Positions 33,854 through 45,056 of a stretch of 64,000 bases of DNA are shown piece by piece; the first letter of the stretch is position 1, and each line of letters opens with the position of its first letter. The DNA lies in NCBI RefSeq assembly GCF_001522545.3, contig NC_031772.1, forward strand, positions 5,959,354 through 6,023,353, read 5' to 3'. A program made the translations under genes and the position numbers. The stretch comes from Parus major. Taxonomy: Eukaryota > Chordata > Aves > Passeriformes > Paridae. Below the pieces are notes generated by a model. That model was not told the origin of the DNA. It made no database searches and worked only from the letters and a program-made list of their open reading frames with translations.

Positions 33854-36411
33854 GGGCTGAGAGGCCACTAAAGCCCCTCGTGCTCATTCACTCCCCCACA
33901 GCTCTGCAAAGGGAGCGCTTTGGAGGGGCCAGGGACACTTGTGTCACTATGGTGGCCCTCTGTGAGCAGAGCCCAGCTGAGCTGAGCTGGTGACCACAGC
34001 ACCACACACTGCAACATCTCATTTCTCCTTGGTTTAGAACCATCTACCCTCCTCCTCCTCTCCCAGAGAGGGATCTGTGTCTCTGGGTCCTGAGGGACCC
34101 CTAAATAACAAGTCAAAGGGACAAGGTCTCCTTTGGTCTGCAGAGAACATGAACTGGAGCCAAAAAGCTGCTGACTGAAAGGGCTCAGCAGCTTCCCGAG
34201 GGCAATGGTCCCAGCTGGTGGCACTGACAGTGTCAGAAATGGGATGGTGACTGTTTGAGCCTGGAGGGAGCATTTCCCATGCTGAACAGAGCCCAGGCTG
34301 CCACAGGAGATGCCTCCAGCCACCAGCACAGGCCCCTGGGCCAGTGAGGGAAGTGGAAGGCTTTGGAGTCCCTTTTAAAGCACAGGGATGGTCCCCAGGC
34401 CCTGCCCCATCCTCTGCTCAGGAGGATCCTGCTCAGGACTGTGTGGTCCTGTCTGTTCCAGCCAGCACCAGACCCCACCCTGCAGTCCCCCTGTCCTGAG
34501 CAGGGATTTTCCCTCTGTGCTTCAGTCCCCGAGCTTGGCCAGGTCAGGGCTCCCCACCTGACTCCTGAGGCAGTGAACGTTCCCTCATCCCTTATCCCTC
34601 CTCCCTCACCCCCAGAGCTGGCCAGCTCCAGGCTCCCCTCGTGCCTTCCTGGAGGAGGAGGGCTCTGATGTCCTGAGCTGTGCCCAGAGCTCCCAGGGGA
34701 GCAGGGGGACATTCCCAGCCCAGGAGCTGCCCGGCATCCCGAGACAGGTTTTGTTCACTCCCAACCTCCACGAGAGTGGCCTGACGTGATGCTGCAGCCA
34801 CAGAACATTCCTTTGTAAGGAAATAAAGTGTCAGTGCCTCAGCTGTGACATCCAAGCTCCGCTTCAGTAGCGTGCCCTGGGCAGAAAGAGGCGGCGGGTT
34901 CCTGTTTAGGTTTTCGGTTACTGTGTTTGTAAAATATTTATTTTTCTTGGTGTTTCTATCCCAGCCCTTTTAGAATCCAAATATTTGGAGGCTGGAGAAG
35001 CCGTGGCCGGGCCCAGCACTGCTTTGCTGGCTGGGCTCGGCGTGTGCCAGGCATGCTGATGGCCCTGGACCCCCCCAGCCAGCCCTCAGCATCAGACAAC
35101 GTTTGAATGCAGTCTCCAGGGGTGGAGAGGGTGGTATGAGGCACTGAAAGAGCTGGGAGAGGAGAGAAAAAGGAGAAGAAAAAAGAAAAGGGAAAGAAAA
35201 AAAAAAAAAAAAAAGCAAGCAAGGCAGTGGCGTATAAATGAATAAATAATAGTAATAAAAAAGATCATTGGGAAGCAAAGACATTCTTTATGGTGCATTA
35301 ATGTGTTTTCTCAGCTGCTCTCTTGACTCGGCACCAGCTCTTGCAGTTCCTGTCCTCAGGACACTCGGTTGGGCGCAGGAAGGTTTGTTCTGGCTGCTCT
35401 GTCCCAATCCCCCTGGCCCTGGAGCTCCTGTCACCCTCTGCCTCTTGGGGTAACGCAGAGCCCCACCCGCCCCTTTCCCCATGGCCCATCACTGTGTCCT
35501 GGGACTCGGCTGTGGGGAGAGGAGCCTCTTGCTCCAGAGCAACCCCTCAGGTGGGAAATGCCACAGGAGCCCGGGGTTTTGTCCCCTCGGAGCCACCCAG
35601 CCCTGCCTCCCCCCAGCTCTCCGAGGTTCCCTGAGCTTTCCTCCTCCCCCGCCGCAGCAGTTCCCAGGGGAGGATCCATCGGCAGAGCTGCTGGGACCCC
35701 AGCCCAGGAGGCAGCAGCTCTTATCAGGCGCTGCCAGCTCTGTCACCACGCTGCGCTGAGTGACGGGCGCTCCCACCTGCTCCCGGCGCTGAGCACGGGG
35801 TGCTGCTGCTGCTGCTATAGAAACACCCAACTTCTTACACTCACCTCCTTTTTTCTTTCTCTCTTTTCTTTTTCCCTTTAGACCCTCAAAGCCGAGTCTG
35901 AATTCCCTCACGGTTCAAAGGAAGATCCGACGGGCTCCTGAGCGCAGCCGCATCCCTGCCGAGGCTGTGGCAGGGCGTGGTGAGCCATCCCCACCTCTCC
36001 GAGGGAACTCCAGAGTCACCACCTGCTTTTGCAGGAGCGGAGCTGAGCCCCCTCCTGCTCACACCAGGACCACGGGATTTGTTCCCTGGGCTGGCACTGC
36101 TCCGTGAGCTCATCGGCTGCTCCGGCAAAGCCCCACACGGAGCTCTGGTGGGTTTATTTTGCTGGCTGCTCTCACCCAGCTGTTTATTTTCTTGAGTTTC
36201 CCCCAGGAGCCCACTCCACACCTGGAACTGTGCTGATGAGTTGACTTCAAAGCTGAACTAGCTCTGCAAATCCCTTCCATGCGTGACCGTGGGGAGCAGG
36301 TGCTCCTCGCTTCCCCAGGGCTGCAGAGTCCCCCCGCAGCAGAGCAGGATCCGCCTCATTCCTCATTTGCCAAGCAGAGACACTCACATGGAAAACCAGC
36401 CTGTCCTCAAG

Positions 36412-36572
36412 TCACGGAATCACAAAAGAGTTTGTGTTGGAAGGGTCCTTAAAGCCCATCCAGTGCCACCCCTGCCATGAGCAGGGACAACTTCCACTGT
36501 CCCAGGCTGTACCAAGCCTTGTCCAACCTGGCCTTGGACTCTTCTAGGGGTCCAGGGGCTCTGGACAGCCTA
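36412..36572 (-). mobile_element. CR1 LINE 3' end, minus strand
   Basis: It reads tcacggaatcacaaaagag, gtgttggaagggtccttaaa, cccatccagtgccacccctg, gagcagggacaacttcc and caacctggccttggactctt, up to tccaggggctctggacagc. This is the complement of the CR1 3' tail, about 160 bases. Confidence 0.93.
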
Positions 36573-37267
36573 AGCCACCAAGTCTGGACTCATTTGGCAT
36601 CACCATGGTAGATCCAGCACATCCCTTCTCATCCCTTCCTGACCTCATTGGCCTTGGCTGACAGTGGCTTGTTTTGGGATCAGTCCCTGTGGACGCTCTG
36701 CAAACCAAATAAGCTCAGTGTAAGATCCAAGGAGACATTTACTAATGGGCTTTGAGCTGAAATTCAACCCGTCCTCAAAGAAAAAAAAAATTTCCTTCAA
36801 ACTAAAAGGTTCTGAGCAAACCTGACTTGAGAGTCATTTAATACCCTGTCAGCTTCCCTTCCCACTGCTGCTGGCTCTGGTGAGGTGAGCCGTGTCCCTG
36901 GGACCGGGCTCCTGCTCTCCTGTGCCTGCTAGGAAGGTAAAAACAAATCCTGAAGTGCAGATGCCAGAGTCACTGACCCAGACAGATCCTTCTGGAGCCC
37001 GGCTTTGGCTCGAGCCTCAGTGGAAGGCCAGGACAGGTCATTTCCCAATTCCCCCACTTTGATTCCCATTGTCTCTGCTGAGATTCCACTTCCCACACCG
37101 CAGCCCAGCACTGCTGCATTCCGGAGGCATTTCAGAGTCCTGGGGGTGTTGGTCTGGGCAAGTGGCACAAATGGTGATGCCATCAAAGCAGGACAGACTT
37201 TCCAGCTGTGACACCTGTGAGAGTCAGGTCAGCCGTGTTTCTCCTGCCCCACAGCTCAGGAGCAACT
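36573..37267. other. Unique non-coding sequence
   Basis: An A-run at 36780-36790; otherwise no feature was recognised. Confidence 0.5.
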
Positions 37268-37306
37268 CTTTTCTTTTCTTTTCTTTTCTTTTCTTTTCTT
37301 TTCTTT
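37268..37306. repeat. (TTTTC)n microsatellite running into a gap
   Basis: About eight units of ttttc. The N-run begins immediately after, so the true length is unknown. Pyrimidine-rich sequence resumes on the far side at 37792. Confidence 0.97.
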
Positions 37307-37791
37307 NNNNNNNNNNNNNNNNNNNNNNNNNNNNNNNNNNNNNNNNNNNNNNNNNNNNNNNNNNNNNNNNNNNNNNNNNNNNNNNNNNNNNNNNNNNNNN
37401 NNNNNNNNNNNNNNNNNNNNNNNNNNNNNNNNNNNNNNNNNNNNNNNNNNNNNNNNNNNNNNNNNNNNNNNNNNNNNNNNNNNNNNNNNNNNNNNNNNNN
37501 NNNNNNNNNNNNNNNNNNNNNNNNNNNNNNNNNNNNNNNNNNNNNNNNNNNNNNNNNNNNNNNNNNNNNNNNNNNNNNNNNNNNNNNNNNNNNNNNNNNN
37601 NNNNNNNNNNNNNNNNNNNNNNNNNNNNNNNNNNNNNNNNNNNNNNNNNNNNNNNNNNNNNNNNNNNNNNNNNNNNNNNNNNNNNNNNNNNNNNNNNNNN
37701 NNNNNNNNNNNNNNNNNNNNNNNNNNNNNNNNNNNNNNNNNNNNNNNNNNNNNNNNNNNNNNNNNNNNNNNNNNNNNNNNNNNNNNNNNNN
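37307..37791. other. Assembly gap (485 N)
   Basis: A run of N between the (TTTTC)n and the CpG island. Confidence 1.
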
Positions 37792-38150
37792 CCTTTTTCC
37801 TTCTTTCCTCCCCGTGCCCCGTTCCCCGTTCCCGGCTCTCCTTAGCCGCGCTCTCCCCCTGGCGGCAGGTCTCGGTACTGCCCGTTCCCGGTGCCGCCGC
37901 CCCGCCCCAGCCCCCCGGTCTCGGTGCCCGGGGCTCATCCCTCCCTCTCCCCCCGGGATGCTCCATCAGCATTCCCATCTCCCGAACCTCCCGGGATCTC
38001 CTCCCGCAGGAGAAGCGGCCCGGAGCGACCCCCGGCCCGGGGGGCTCCGCTCTGCCCCGGCCCCCGCGCAGGTCCCGGAGGGGACACCTGACCTCGCTCC
38101 TGCAGTCTCCGCTCTTTCCAAGCGCACGGAGCCCCCACGAGTGACTGCCA
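37792..38150. promoter_or_regulatory. CpG island, possible promoter or first exon
   Basis: By hand count about 35 CpG in 350 bases, with GC near 70 percent and an observed/expected CpG ratio of roughly 0.8. It contains ccccgccccagcc (GC-box-like), gccgccgcc and several cccggg words. It abuts a gap, so a transcription start or first exon could be partly missing. No TATA box, clear initiator or obvious protein start was found in the visible part. The CpG island call is firm; the promoter role is inferred. Confidence 0.65.
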
Positions 38151-40225
38151 GTGATGGAGATGCGCCTTGCAGCCCCCCAGGGTTGTGTGAGACCCCCACT
38201 GCCCCCGGCCATGAAACTGCTGGCCTCCTTGGAACATCCTGACTGGGGACTAAGGGAAGAGAGGGAGGGAGGGAAGGGAAAGGAGAGGGAGATGGAAACA
38301 GAACGAATTAAACCCCCTGCTTTAAATGATGGAAAATATCCCAGCAGTGTTCCCTTTCAAGCCTTATTTTGCTATTCAGGAGCTTGAAAGGCACCGAGCT
38401 CCCAGGCCCTCGCAGAGCAAGCACAGATTTCACATTATAAAATATGAATATCCTGGTTTATGAATAAACTTGGGTTTGCTGCTCAATCCAAGCCTCCTCG
38501 CAACCGCCTCGGTTTCTGTCTGGGGTGATTGGGTGTGGGGTGTCCCAGGTGTGGGGTCGGCAGGGGAGGACGGGATGGGAACCAGCAGGGAGCAGCTGGA
38601 GACACCGATCCCCCTCCCCTCCTGGGGCCACCAGGGGTGGAGGCGCTGCTGGGCTCTGGGGTGATGCCAAGGCTGGGACATGTCCCAAATCAGCTCTGGG
38701 AGCCGTCCCCAGAGCTCAGGAGGTGTCTGGGGAGAGATGCTCAGGGCTCTCAGTGCCTGCTGCCAGCGGTGCTGGAGCACCAGCCCTCGGGAGAGCAAGT
38801 GGAGAGATCCAAAACCTGCACCCGAGTCTGCCGAGGGCCCCGTGTCCCGACAGAAGGAGAAATGAGCATGGAAGGAGAAAGTCTGGGCTCCCCCTCTCCG
38901 GGGGGACAAAGGCAGCGGGGCCGTGGCAGGGATGTGACAGAGGGATCCCCCCGGCTCTGCCGAGGCACCGGGGCTCCGCTGCTCACCTGCTTTTCCATAC
39001 CTGGGGAGGAGAAGGGGATGTCACGGGCAGCCCCCAGGCTCTGGGCACAAACCCAGGGCACGGACCCCCGGCAGAGCCCCCTCCCCTGGCCCCGCTGCCC
39101 CCCGAGCTGGGCTGGAGAGGGACGGACCCGCACCGGGAGCATTGAAGACTTCAGAAACGCTTTGGAGGAAAAGGAAGGAAGGACAAAGAGAAGCTGGGAA
39201 GAGGCCATGTCTGGTCCCCTGATGCACTTCAAGAGAAAACAGTCTAGACTTTTTATTTTTTCTTTCCCAGACCCTGTTTTCCATTTCAAATCAGCCCTGA
39301 CATTTTGGTTATCTTTTCTTTTAATAAGCCAGGTTTGGTCTGTTAGAATCCATTCATCTGTGCGGCACAGGCAGGTTCAAAGACAAATAATAGCTGGGGG
39401 CGAGGGAGCTCCCCGGTGTCTCAGTGCCACCAGCCTGCCCTGAGACAGAGGCCAGGGGAGCACAGGACAGCCAGCCCCCATCACCCTGCTGACAAGGACC
39501 TGTGAGCCCCGGGGGACACGAGGCTCTCTCAAGCTCCTCTCCACAGCCTTCACTCTCCCGCGGGAGGTTTTGGCATGGGGAAAATCCCCTTGTCATAGCC
39601 GGGGACCGCTCCTGGCGAAGGGTGCAGGGAATCAGCTGCGGATCTGGGGCTCCTTGAGCCTCCCTCACCCCTCCTGGCTGCCGGAGCACAGCCGCTCTCC
39701 GGAGCTCTCCCACTCTCTGGGGCAGTGCCAGGGGATTTCCAGCTCCTCCCGCCTGACCCCGGCGCAGTCCCTTTGGCGATGTCGGGAGAGCTTCCCAGAA
39801 TCCCTGCCCGGGAGCCCTTCCCTGCTGGCAGAGCCTCTGCCCGGCCCCAGCCCCTCATCCCGCAGAGGCTGCAGAGGGGGGAAGGCAGATGGAGCTCTGC
39901 AGGAGAAGGCGGCTTGAAGGAGGAAAATAACAACCAGAAACACGGAGAAAGGGATGAAATGTTACAGAAAAGTTGGCCTGAGGGAAATAAGGGAGCTAAA
40001 AATAACCCGCCAAAGGCTGCGATGGGAGCGAGAGGAAAACTGCCGATCCCGAGGAGAAACGGGGTTACCCTGCAGCTGCCCCCTGAGCTACCCCAGCTCC
40101 CGCTGAGCCCCCCGGCTTCCCGGGGGTGTCCCCTGGGGCAGAGACCCCCAACAGGGTCCCTGAGCCGGGCCAGGAGCGGGGATCATCCCACGGGAACCGG
40201 GCGGGTGCCAGCCCAGCCCAGCCCA
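38151..40225. other. Unique GC-rich sequence
   Basis: A purine-rich stretch at 38247-38300, then GC-rich unique DNA. The 304-codon frame at 38529-39443 shows no domain and is interpreted as chance. No transposon was recognised. Confidence 0.45.
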
Positions 40226-40390
40226 GCCCTGCGAGCCCTCGCCTTGATTACATTTCTGTTTCCTCCCCGAGCCGAGCACAGGAAGCTGCTTTGCCATCCG
40301 TTTACCCAGGGACTTCACTGGTATTTAATAAACTCGATTAAGCAAGCGCCTTAATTTGCTTTGGTAATGAAAACATAATTGTTTCTGCAG
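40226..40390. promoter_or_regulatory. Candidate conserved non-coding element
   Basis: A unique AT-rich island: gccttgattacatttctg, ctggtatttaataaactcg, attaagcaagcgccttaatt and gctttggtaatgaaaac, then ataattgtttctgcag. There are several TAAT cores and a TTTAATAAA word. No repeat match. The role is inferred from composition. Confidence 0.3.
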
Positions 40391-40701
40391 CTCCAGTGCG
40401 GGGACTCTCCACGGCGAGTGGCGGGTGCAGGCAGTGGGATAATCAAGCAGAAGAGCCCGGAGCTGGGGAAGTTGTTGGTTCTCCCCTGAGAAAACAAGAA
40501 GGTTTATAAGCAGGTTTTCACCTCGGCCGGGCACGGCTGGGGAAGGGCAGGGGGAGAAGCTGCTGCCGTGGGGGGCTGGGTTGGGCTGGGCTGGGTGGAT
40601 TCAGGGCCATCCTGCCCCCTCATCCTGCTCACCCTCGTTCAGTCCTTCCCCACAAAAACACACACCACACACCTCCCGTGGCTTTTCCTGCTCCCCTCAC
40701 C
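40391..40701. other. Unique GC-rich sequence before a gap
   Basis: It contains a short gggctgggttgggctggg run at 40575-40595 and ends in an A/C-rich stretch (cacacaccacacacc) before the N-run. Confidence 0.5.
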
Positions 40702-41288
40702 NNNNNNNNNNNNNNNNNNNNNNNNNNNNNNNNNNNNNNNNNNNNNNNNNNNNNNNNNNNNNNNNNNNNNNNNNNNNNNNNNNNNNNNNNNNNNNNNNNN
40801 NNNNNNNNNNNNNNNNNNNNNNNNNNNNNNNNNNNNNNNNNNNNNNNNNNNNNNNNNNNNNNNNNNNNNNNNNNNNNNNNNNNNNNNNNNNNNNNNNNNN
40901 NNNNNNNNNNNNNNNNNNNNNNNNNNNNNNNNNNNNNNNNNNNNNNNNNNNNNNNNNNNNNNNNNNNNNNNNNNNNNNNNNNNNNNNNNNNNNNNNNNNN
41001 NNNNNNNNNNNNNNNNNNNNNNNNNNNNNNNNNNNNNNNNNNNNNNNNNNNNNNNNNNNNNNNNNNNNNNNNNNNNNNNNNNNNNNNNNNNNNNNNNNNN
41101 NNNNNNNNNNNNNNNNNNNNNNNNNNNNNNNNNNNNNNNNNNNNNNNNNNNNNNNNNNNNNNNNNNNNNNNNNNNNNNNNNNNNNNNNNNNNNNNNNNNN
41201 NNNNNNNNNNNNNNNNNNNNNNNNNNNNNNNNNNNNNNNNNNNNNNNNNNNNNNNNNNNNNNNNNNNNNNNNNNNNNNNNNNNNNNNN
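40702..41288. other. Assembly gap (587 N)
   Basis: A run of N. The longest frames in this area exist only because N is read as open sequence. Confidence 1.
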
Positions 41289-41616
41289 GCTCACCTTGGA
41301 CCTGCTCAGGCGCTCGTGCACAGCTGTGCCAGGCCATGGAAAACACAGAATTCTGTCCACAGATGTGTCTGCAACCCTCAGCACTCGACTGGTGGTCCCT
41401 CCCAGTCCGTTTGGGACTGTGTGAACAGGGCATACCAGTGCCCAGAGACACGTGCCACAGCAGCCTGGGGACAAATAAATGGGAAAACAGAAGTTCCTTG
41501 TCATGGCAAAATGAGCAGCCAGGTGCAGCCTGTGCAGTTGGTGTGACACGGGAGGTCCCTGCAGGGACCAACCAGCACAACCCTGCAGGGTTTGTACACT
41601 CAGTGTGAGATATTTC
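41289..41616. other. Unique sequence with two neighbouring palindromes
   Basis: Contains the perfect palindromes ggtccctgcagggacc (41554-41569) and aaccctgcagggtt (41579-41592), both centred on CTGCAG and separated by 9 bases. No repeat family was recognised. Confidence 0.6.
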
Positions 41617-41643
41617 TCATGATTGATGATTTAGGAATTACTG
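41617..41643 (+). repeat. 27-base exact repeat, copy 1
   Basis: It begins tcatgattgatga and ends gaattactg, and it is identical to 43977-44003. The flanks of the two copies do not align. It is not part of any CR1 sequence I know. Origin unknown. Confidence 0.9.
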
Positions 41644-43976
41644 CAACCCTTGCCAAGGTGGGGAGAGCCCAGGGGCCACCGTGGCCAGCAGGAACTGGGC
41701 GAGGTCAGAGCCCAATTGTGCTCCCCAAGGACAACTCTGGAGAAGAAGGGCCCTGGATGTGCAGTGAGCACAGAGAGGGAAAATAGGAAGAGGAAGAGAC
41801 AGATGGTCCCATTTTGTATGAAAAGGCAGAGAGGGAAGATGTAACTTGGGAATCTCCCCAGAACAAGCCATCTGTGAGGTGTAAGGCCTGAGCTGCCGCC
41901 GGTGCAGCCAAAATCCTGGAGCAGCAGAAGATGCTGCGCTCAGTCCAAAGATTTCATTACCTTGTCCCCGTTATTTGTGACTCAGAGGTCACAGGTAGTG
42001 AAAGCAGCAATTTAATCCTTTGTCTTTTTTATTTTCTTCTGCTCTAATAGGTTTGTGTTTTCCCTCACCCCTGTCTGATGCCAGCCAGGAGCTCTGGGAA
42101 CTCTTGTGAGCCTCAGGCAATTCCCTCCACTGATTTAAGGAACCCAAATAAATAAATGTTGTAGACAAATCCTTTAAAATATTAGAAACTGGAAGCAGCC
42201 CTGGAAACCTCATGAGCCAGCCTGGCTTTTCCACTGCAGCTCCAGGAATGCCTGTAGGAGCTACTGGAACAAGGAGGGCTCAGCCCCAGCACCCGCCCCG
42301 TCCCTGGCAGGAGGAATGTCCCATCCTGTCCAGAGTTGACACAGTGGGAAGGAAGGTCTGGGACAAGGGCAGCCCCTGGGCTAACTCTTCCAGACAGTTC
42401 ACATCCCTGGAAATTTGTTCCTCTGGAAGGCTGGAGCAGCTCTGTCCCTTCTGCAGTGCAGCCATGGGGGACCCACAGGTCTTTCTACCTCCGGGGACAG
42501 CCAGGCCAGGAACGTCCCCATGCCTGGGGACACTGGGTGTCCCAGCTCCAGGCTCCACTCCTCCTGCACAGGGACCTGGATGTGACAGAGGGAAAATGAG
42601 AATGCCCAACCTCTGGCAGCCACACTCCTCCCCACAGTTCCCACAGCTGGGTCCCAGCACTGGCAGATCTGCAGGGCCACCAATCCGGGCAGGGCCACAG
42701 TCCATCCCAGAGCCCAGCCGTGCTCAGGAATGCTGGAGCAGCAGGATAACTGGGTCTGGCTTGCCTGGGCACTGCCCATTGTCTGATGTCACCCAGTTTG
42801 GTCAATGGAGCTGGGAACGGGAGCAGCTCCAGCACTGGGCTGGGGCCAGGTGAGGTGTCCTGGTGCCACTGGGCTGGGTCCCCGCAGGGTGCTGGGCTCT
42901 GTCCCATGCAGACTCCGGCAGGATGGAGCTGCCAAGGTGCAATCAAGGCAGGGATCTGGGATTTTTGGGGGTTTTGAGCAGGAGAGGGAACGAAACAAAC
43001 CTCAAAAATAAAAGACACCGCCCCTATAAATCACTAATATTAAAAAGCAGGAAAGGGCCGGAGTTTTCAGCCTCGACTAAGCCCTGGGTGGGAGAGCAGG
43101 AGCAGCGCTGGCCCTGCTGCTCAACTCTGCAAATATCCATCAGCTCTTCCTGACACATCGTTATTAGCTTTCCTACGCTGAATTGCACAGGGATAAACTT
43201 GGGGCTGGGAGAAAAACCGCAGAGATTATTGTCAGCCCGAGCGCTGCCACGCGCTGTGCTTTTCCTCCTTCCCCCCTCCGCCTTTTTCATGCAGGAACAC
43301 AAAGGAAATTCATGGCATTTCTACGGCTCATACCGCAGGAAGCGTTGGTGGGCTTGAAAGAGGAGAAAGAATTAGAGGCTCATCCAGACAGTGGGATGTG
43401 GGGGGCGAGGGAGGGGGAGCAGAGAGGGGGGTGTCAGGAAAGGCAGCTGATCTCAGTGAAGTGAGAGTTTGATGCATTGGTTGGGGGAAAATAAAGAAAC
43501 TTCAATAAAACAAATTGAATTTAAATCCTTCGGCAGAGCCGTTCCTGGCGCCCCGGGAATGGGTTTGGGTTGCACTGGGGCAGCCGTGGCCCCTCACTGC
43601 AGTTTGCTAACAAAGGAGGGTGTTGGGGGGCTGGGGACAGAGAGGGGCTGGCATCCCCCACCTCCATCCACACCCATCCACTCCCATCCGTGCGTGGCTC
43701 ACTTTGTCTTCCTCACACACCAGAGGGATCTCAAAGCACTGCTGGGCAGTCTATCCTCCCACCCGACTCCTGCACAAACCCCCAAAACTCTGGGATCCCC
43801 CCACAGAACTCTGTGTCCTCCCCACCCAATTTTGGCTCGTTCTGACCCCTGGGCAGCCTGGTCCCCTCATAGAATCCCAGCTCTGGCCCTGCTGATGTCA
43901 ATGGAGCAACTGGCTCCCATTCCAGGAACGATAAAATCCAACTCTTGGGAAAGGCAGCGGCTCAGGAGGCTGAGGG
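41644..43976. other. Unique non-coding sequence
   Basis: GC-rich unique DNA, with an AT-richer and partly CpG-containing block at about 43000-43400 (cctataaatcactaatatt, cgttattagctttcctacgc, gattattgtcagcccgagcg). That block is a weak candidate for conserved non-coding sequence. No exon is supported. Confidence 0.4.
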
Positions 43977-44003
43977 TCATGATTGATGATTTAGGAATTA
44001 CTG
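43977..44003 (+). repeat. 27-base exact repeat, copy 2
   Basis: The same sequence and orientation as 41617-41643, about 2.36 kb away. In this copy it is followed by agagtgcaattcc, unlike copy 1 (caacccttgcc). Confidence 0.9.
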
Positions 44004-44439
44004 AGAGTGCAATTCCAGAGTCCTCCCTGGGCACAGGTGCCAGCCCTGGCTGCCCACCAGTGCAGTTAGGAGATGATCCATGGGGACCACTGGATAAGAG
44101 GAGGATCCACCTTGGATTCCACTCTCCACAAGCAGGGCTGGATGTCAGGTCCCCAGAAGGTGAAGCCCCTGGAATTTACTCCCCTGCTGCCAAGTTAACT
44201 GCCCAGAACATTGATGATACAATCAGCAGTAAGGCCTAAAAATAGCCCAGAGCTGCTGTCAGCAGTGTAAATAGAGATTGGTGAGTGTCGTGGAGCGGGA
44301 TAAATACCGGGGATTCATGGATCAGCTCCCTCAGATGGGCAGATGACGCCCAGGGGTTGTCTCAGAGCAGCTGTGACTTGGGGAGTTGCCCAGACAACCT
44401 GGGCTCTGTGGGGACATGAGGTGGCATTTCTACAGCAGC
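44004..44439. other. Unique sequence between the 27-base repeat and CR1
   Basis: No family was recognised. It could be a degraded interspersed element sharing the 27-base word, but I cannot align it to anything. Confidence 0.35.
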
Positions 44440-44753
44440 AAGAGCTCCAGGAGAGCTGGGCAGGTACTTTGGACAAGGGCCTGGAGGGATGGGACAAGGG
44501 GAAAAGGCTTCCCACTGCCAGAGGGCAGGGTTAGATGGGATATTGGGAAGGAATCCTTCCCTGAGAGTGGTGAGGCCCTGGCACAGGGTGCCCAGAGAAG
44601 CTGTGGCTGCCCCATCCATGGAAGTGTCCAAGGCCAGGTTGGATGTGGCTTGGAGCACCCTGGGCTAATTGAATGTGTCCCTGCCCATGGCAGGGGGTGG
44701 AACTGGGTGATCTTTAAGGTCCCTTCCAATCCAAACCATTCCAGGATTCTGTG
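44440..44753 (+). mobile_element. CR1 LINE, 5'-truncated 3' end
   Basis: The sense CR1 order is agagctccaggagagctggg, the cactgccagagggcaggg block, gatgggatattgggaagg, ccctggcacagggtgccc, gaagctgtggctgcccc and aggttggatgtggcttgg. It ends with gatctttaaggtcccttcc, aatccaaaccattcc and a gattctgtga tail. A short deletion is seen around cccatccatgg, where other copies read cccctggatccctgg. Confidence 0.95.
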
Positions 44754-44880
44754 ACATGGAGTAGATCTGGGGGTGAGGGAATAGAGTCTGCAGGACAGGG
44801 GAGCAAAGCCAGGGGTGCCCCAGGCTGCTGGGGAGGGCAGCTCCACGTGCCTGATCCACTCCCCTGCTGCACAAGGCTCT

Positions 44881-45056
44881 GGTCTCCTTCCCAAGGCTCN
44901 NNNNNNNNNNNNNNNNNNNNNNNNNNNNNNNNNNNNNNNNNNNNNNNNNNNNNNNNNNNNNNNNCTCCTTCCCAAGGCTCCAAACTCCTTCCCAAGGCTC
45001 AGGACTCCTTCCCGAGGCTCAGGTCTCCTTCCCAAGGCCCTGGTCTCCTTCCCAGA
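44881..45056. repeat. 20-base minisatellite interrupted by a gap
   Basis: Units are ctccttcccaaggctcaggt-like and start at 44965, 44985, 45005, 45025 and 45045. One further unit is visible left of the gap at 44884. The 65-base N-run at 44900-44964 lies inside the array. Variation is concentrated in the last four bases of each unit. Confidence 0.93.
44900..44964. other. Assembly gap (65 N)
   Basis: A run of N within the 20-base minisatellite, with the same unit on both sides. Confidence 1.

Larger units (their letters stand above)
31341..36411. other. Unique sequence, mostly featureless
   Basis: Notable pieces inside: an A-run of 18 at 35197-35214 within a purine-rich stretch (35160-35220), a 23-base duplication at 33808-33853, and AT-rich unique blocks at 31715-31800 and 32620-32850. 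The remainder is GC-rich and unremarkable, with no exon I can defend. Confidence 0.45.

Noticed and set aside
37069..38242. Frames of 250-344 codons around the 485-base gap
   Set aside because: N-run plus (TTTTC)n and CpG-island sequence; no start context or domain.
38529..39443. 304-codon plus-strand frame
   Set aside because: No domain, no splice-consistent ends, several overlapping frames of similar length; typical of GC-rich non-coding DNA.
40568..41608. 346-codon plus-strand frame and minus-strand counterparts
   Set aside because: Created by the 587-base N-run.
43977..44060. C/D-box small nucleolar RNA starting at tgatga
   Set aside because: A TGATGA and a CTGA occur but are only 11 bases apart, there is no terminal stem, and the second copy of the 27-mer lacks the CTGA (it reads ctgc).
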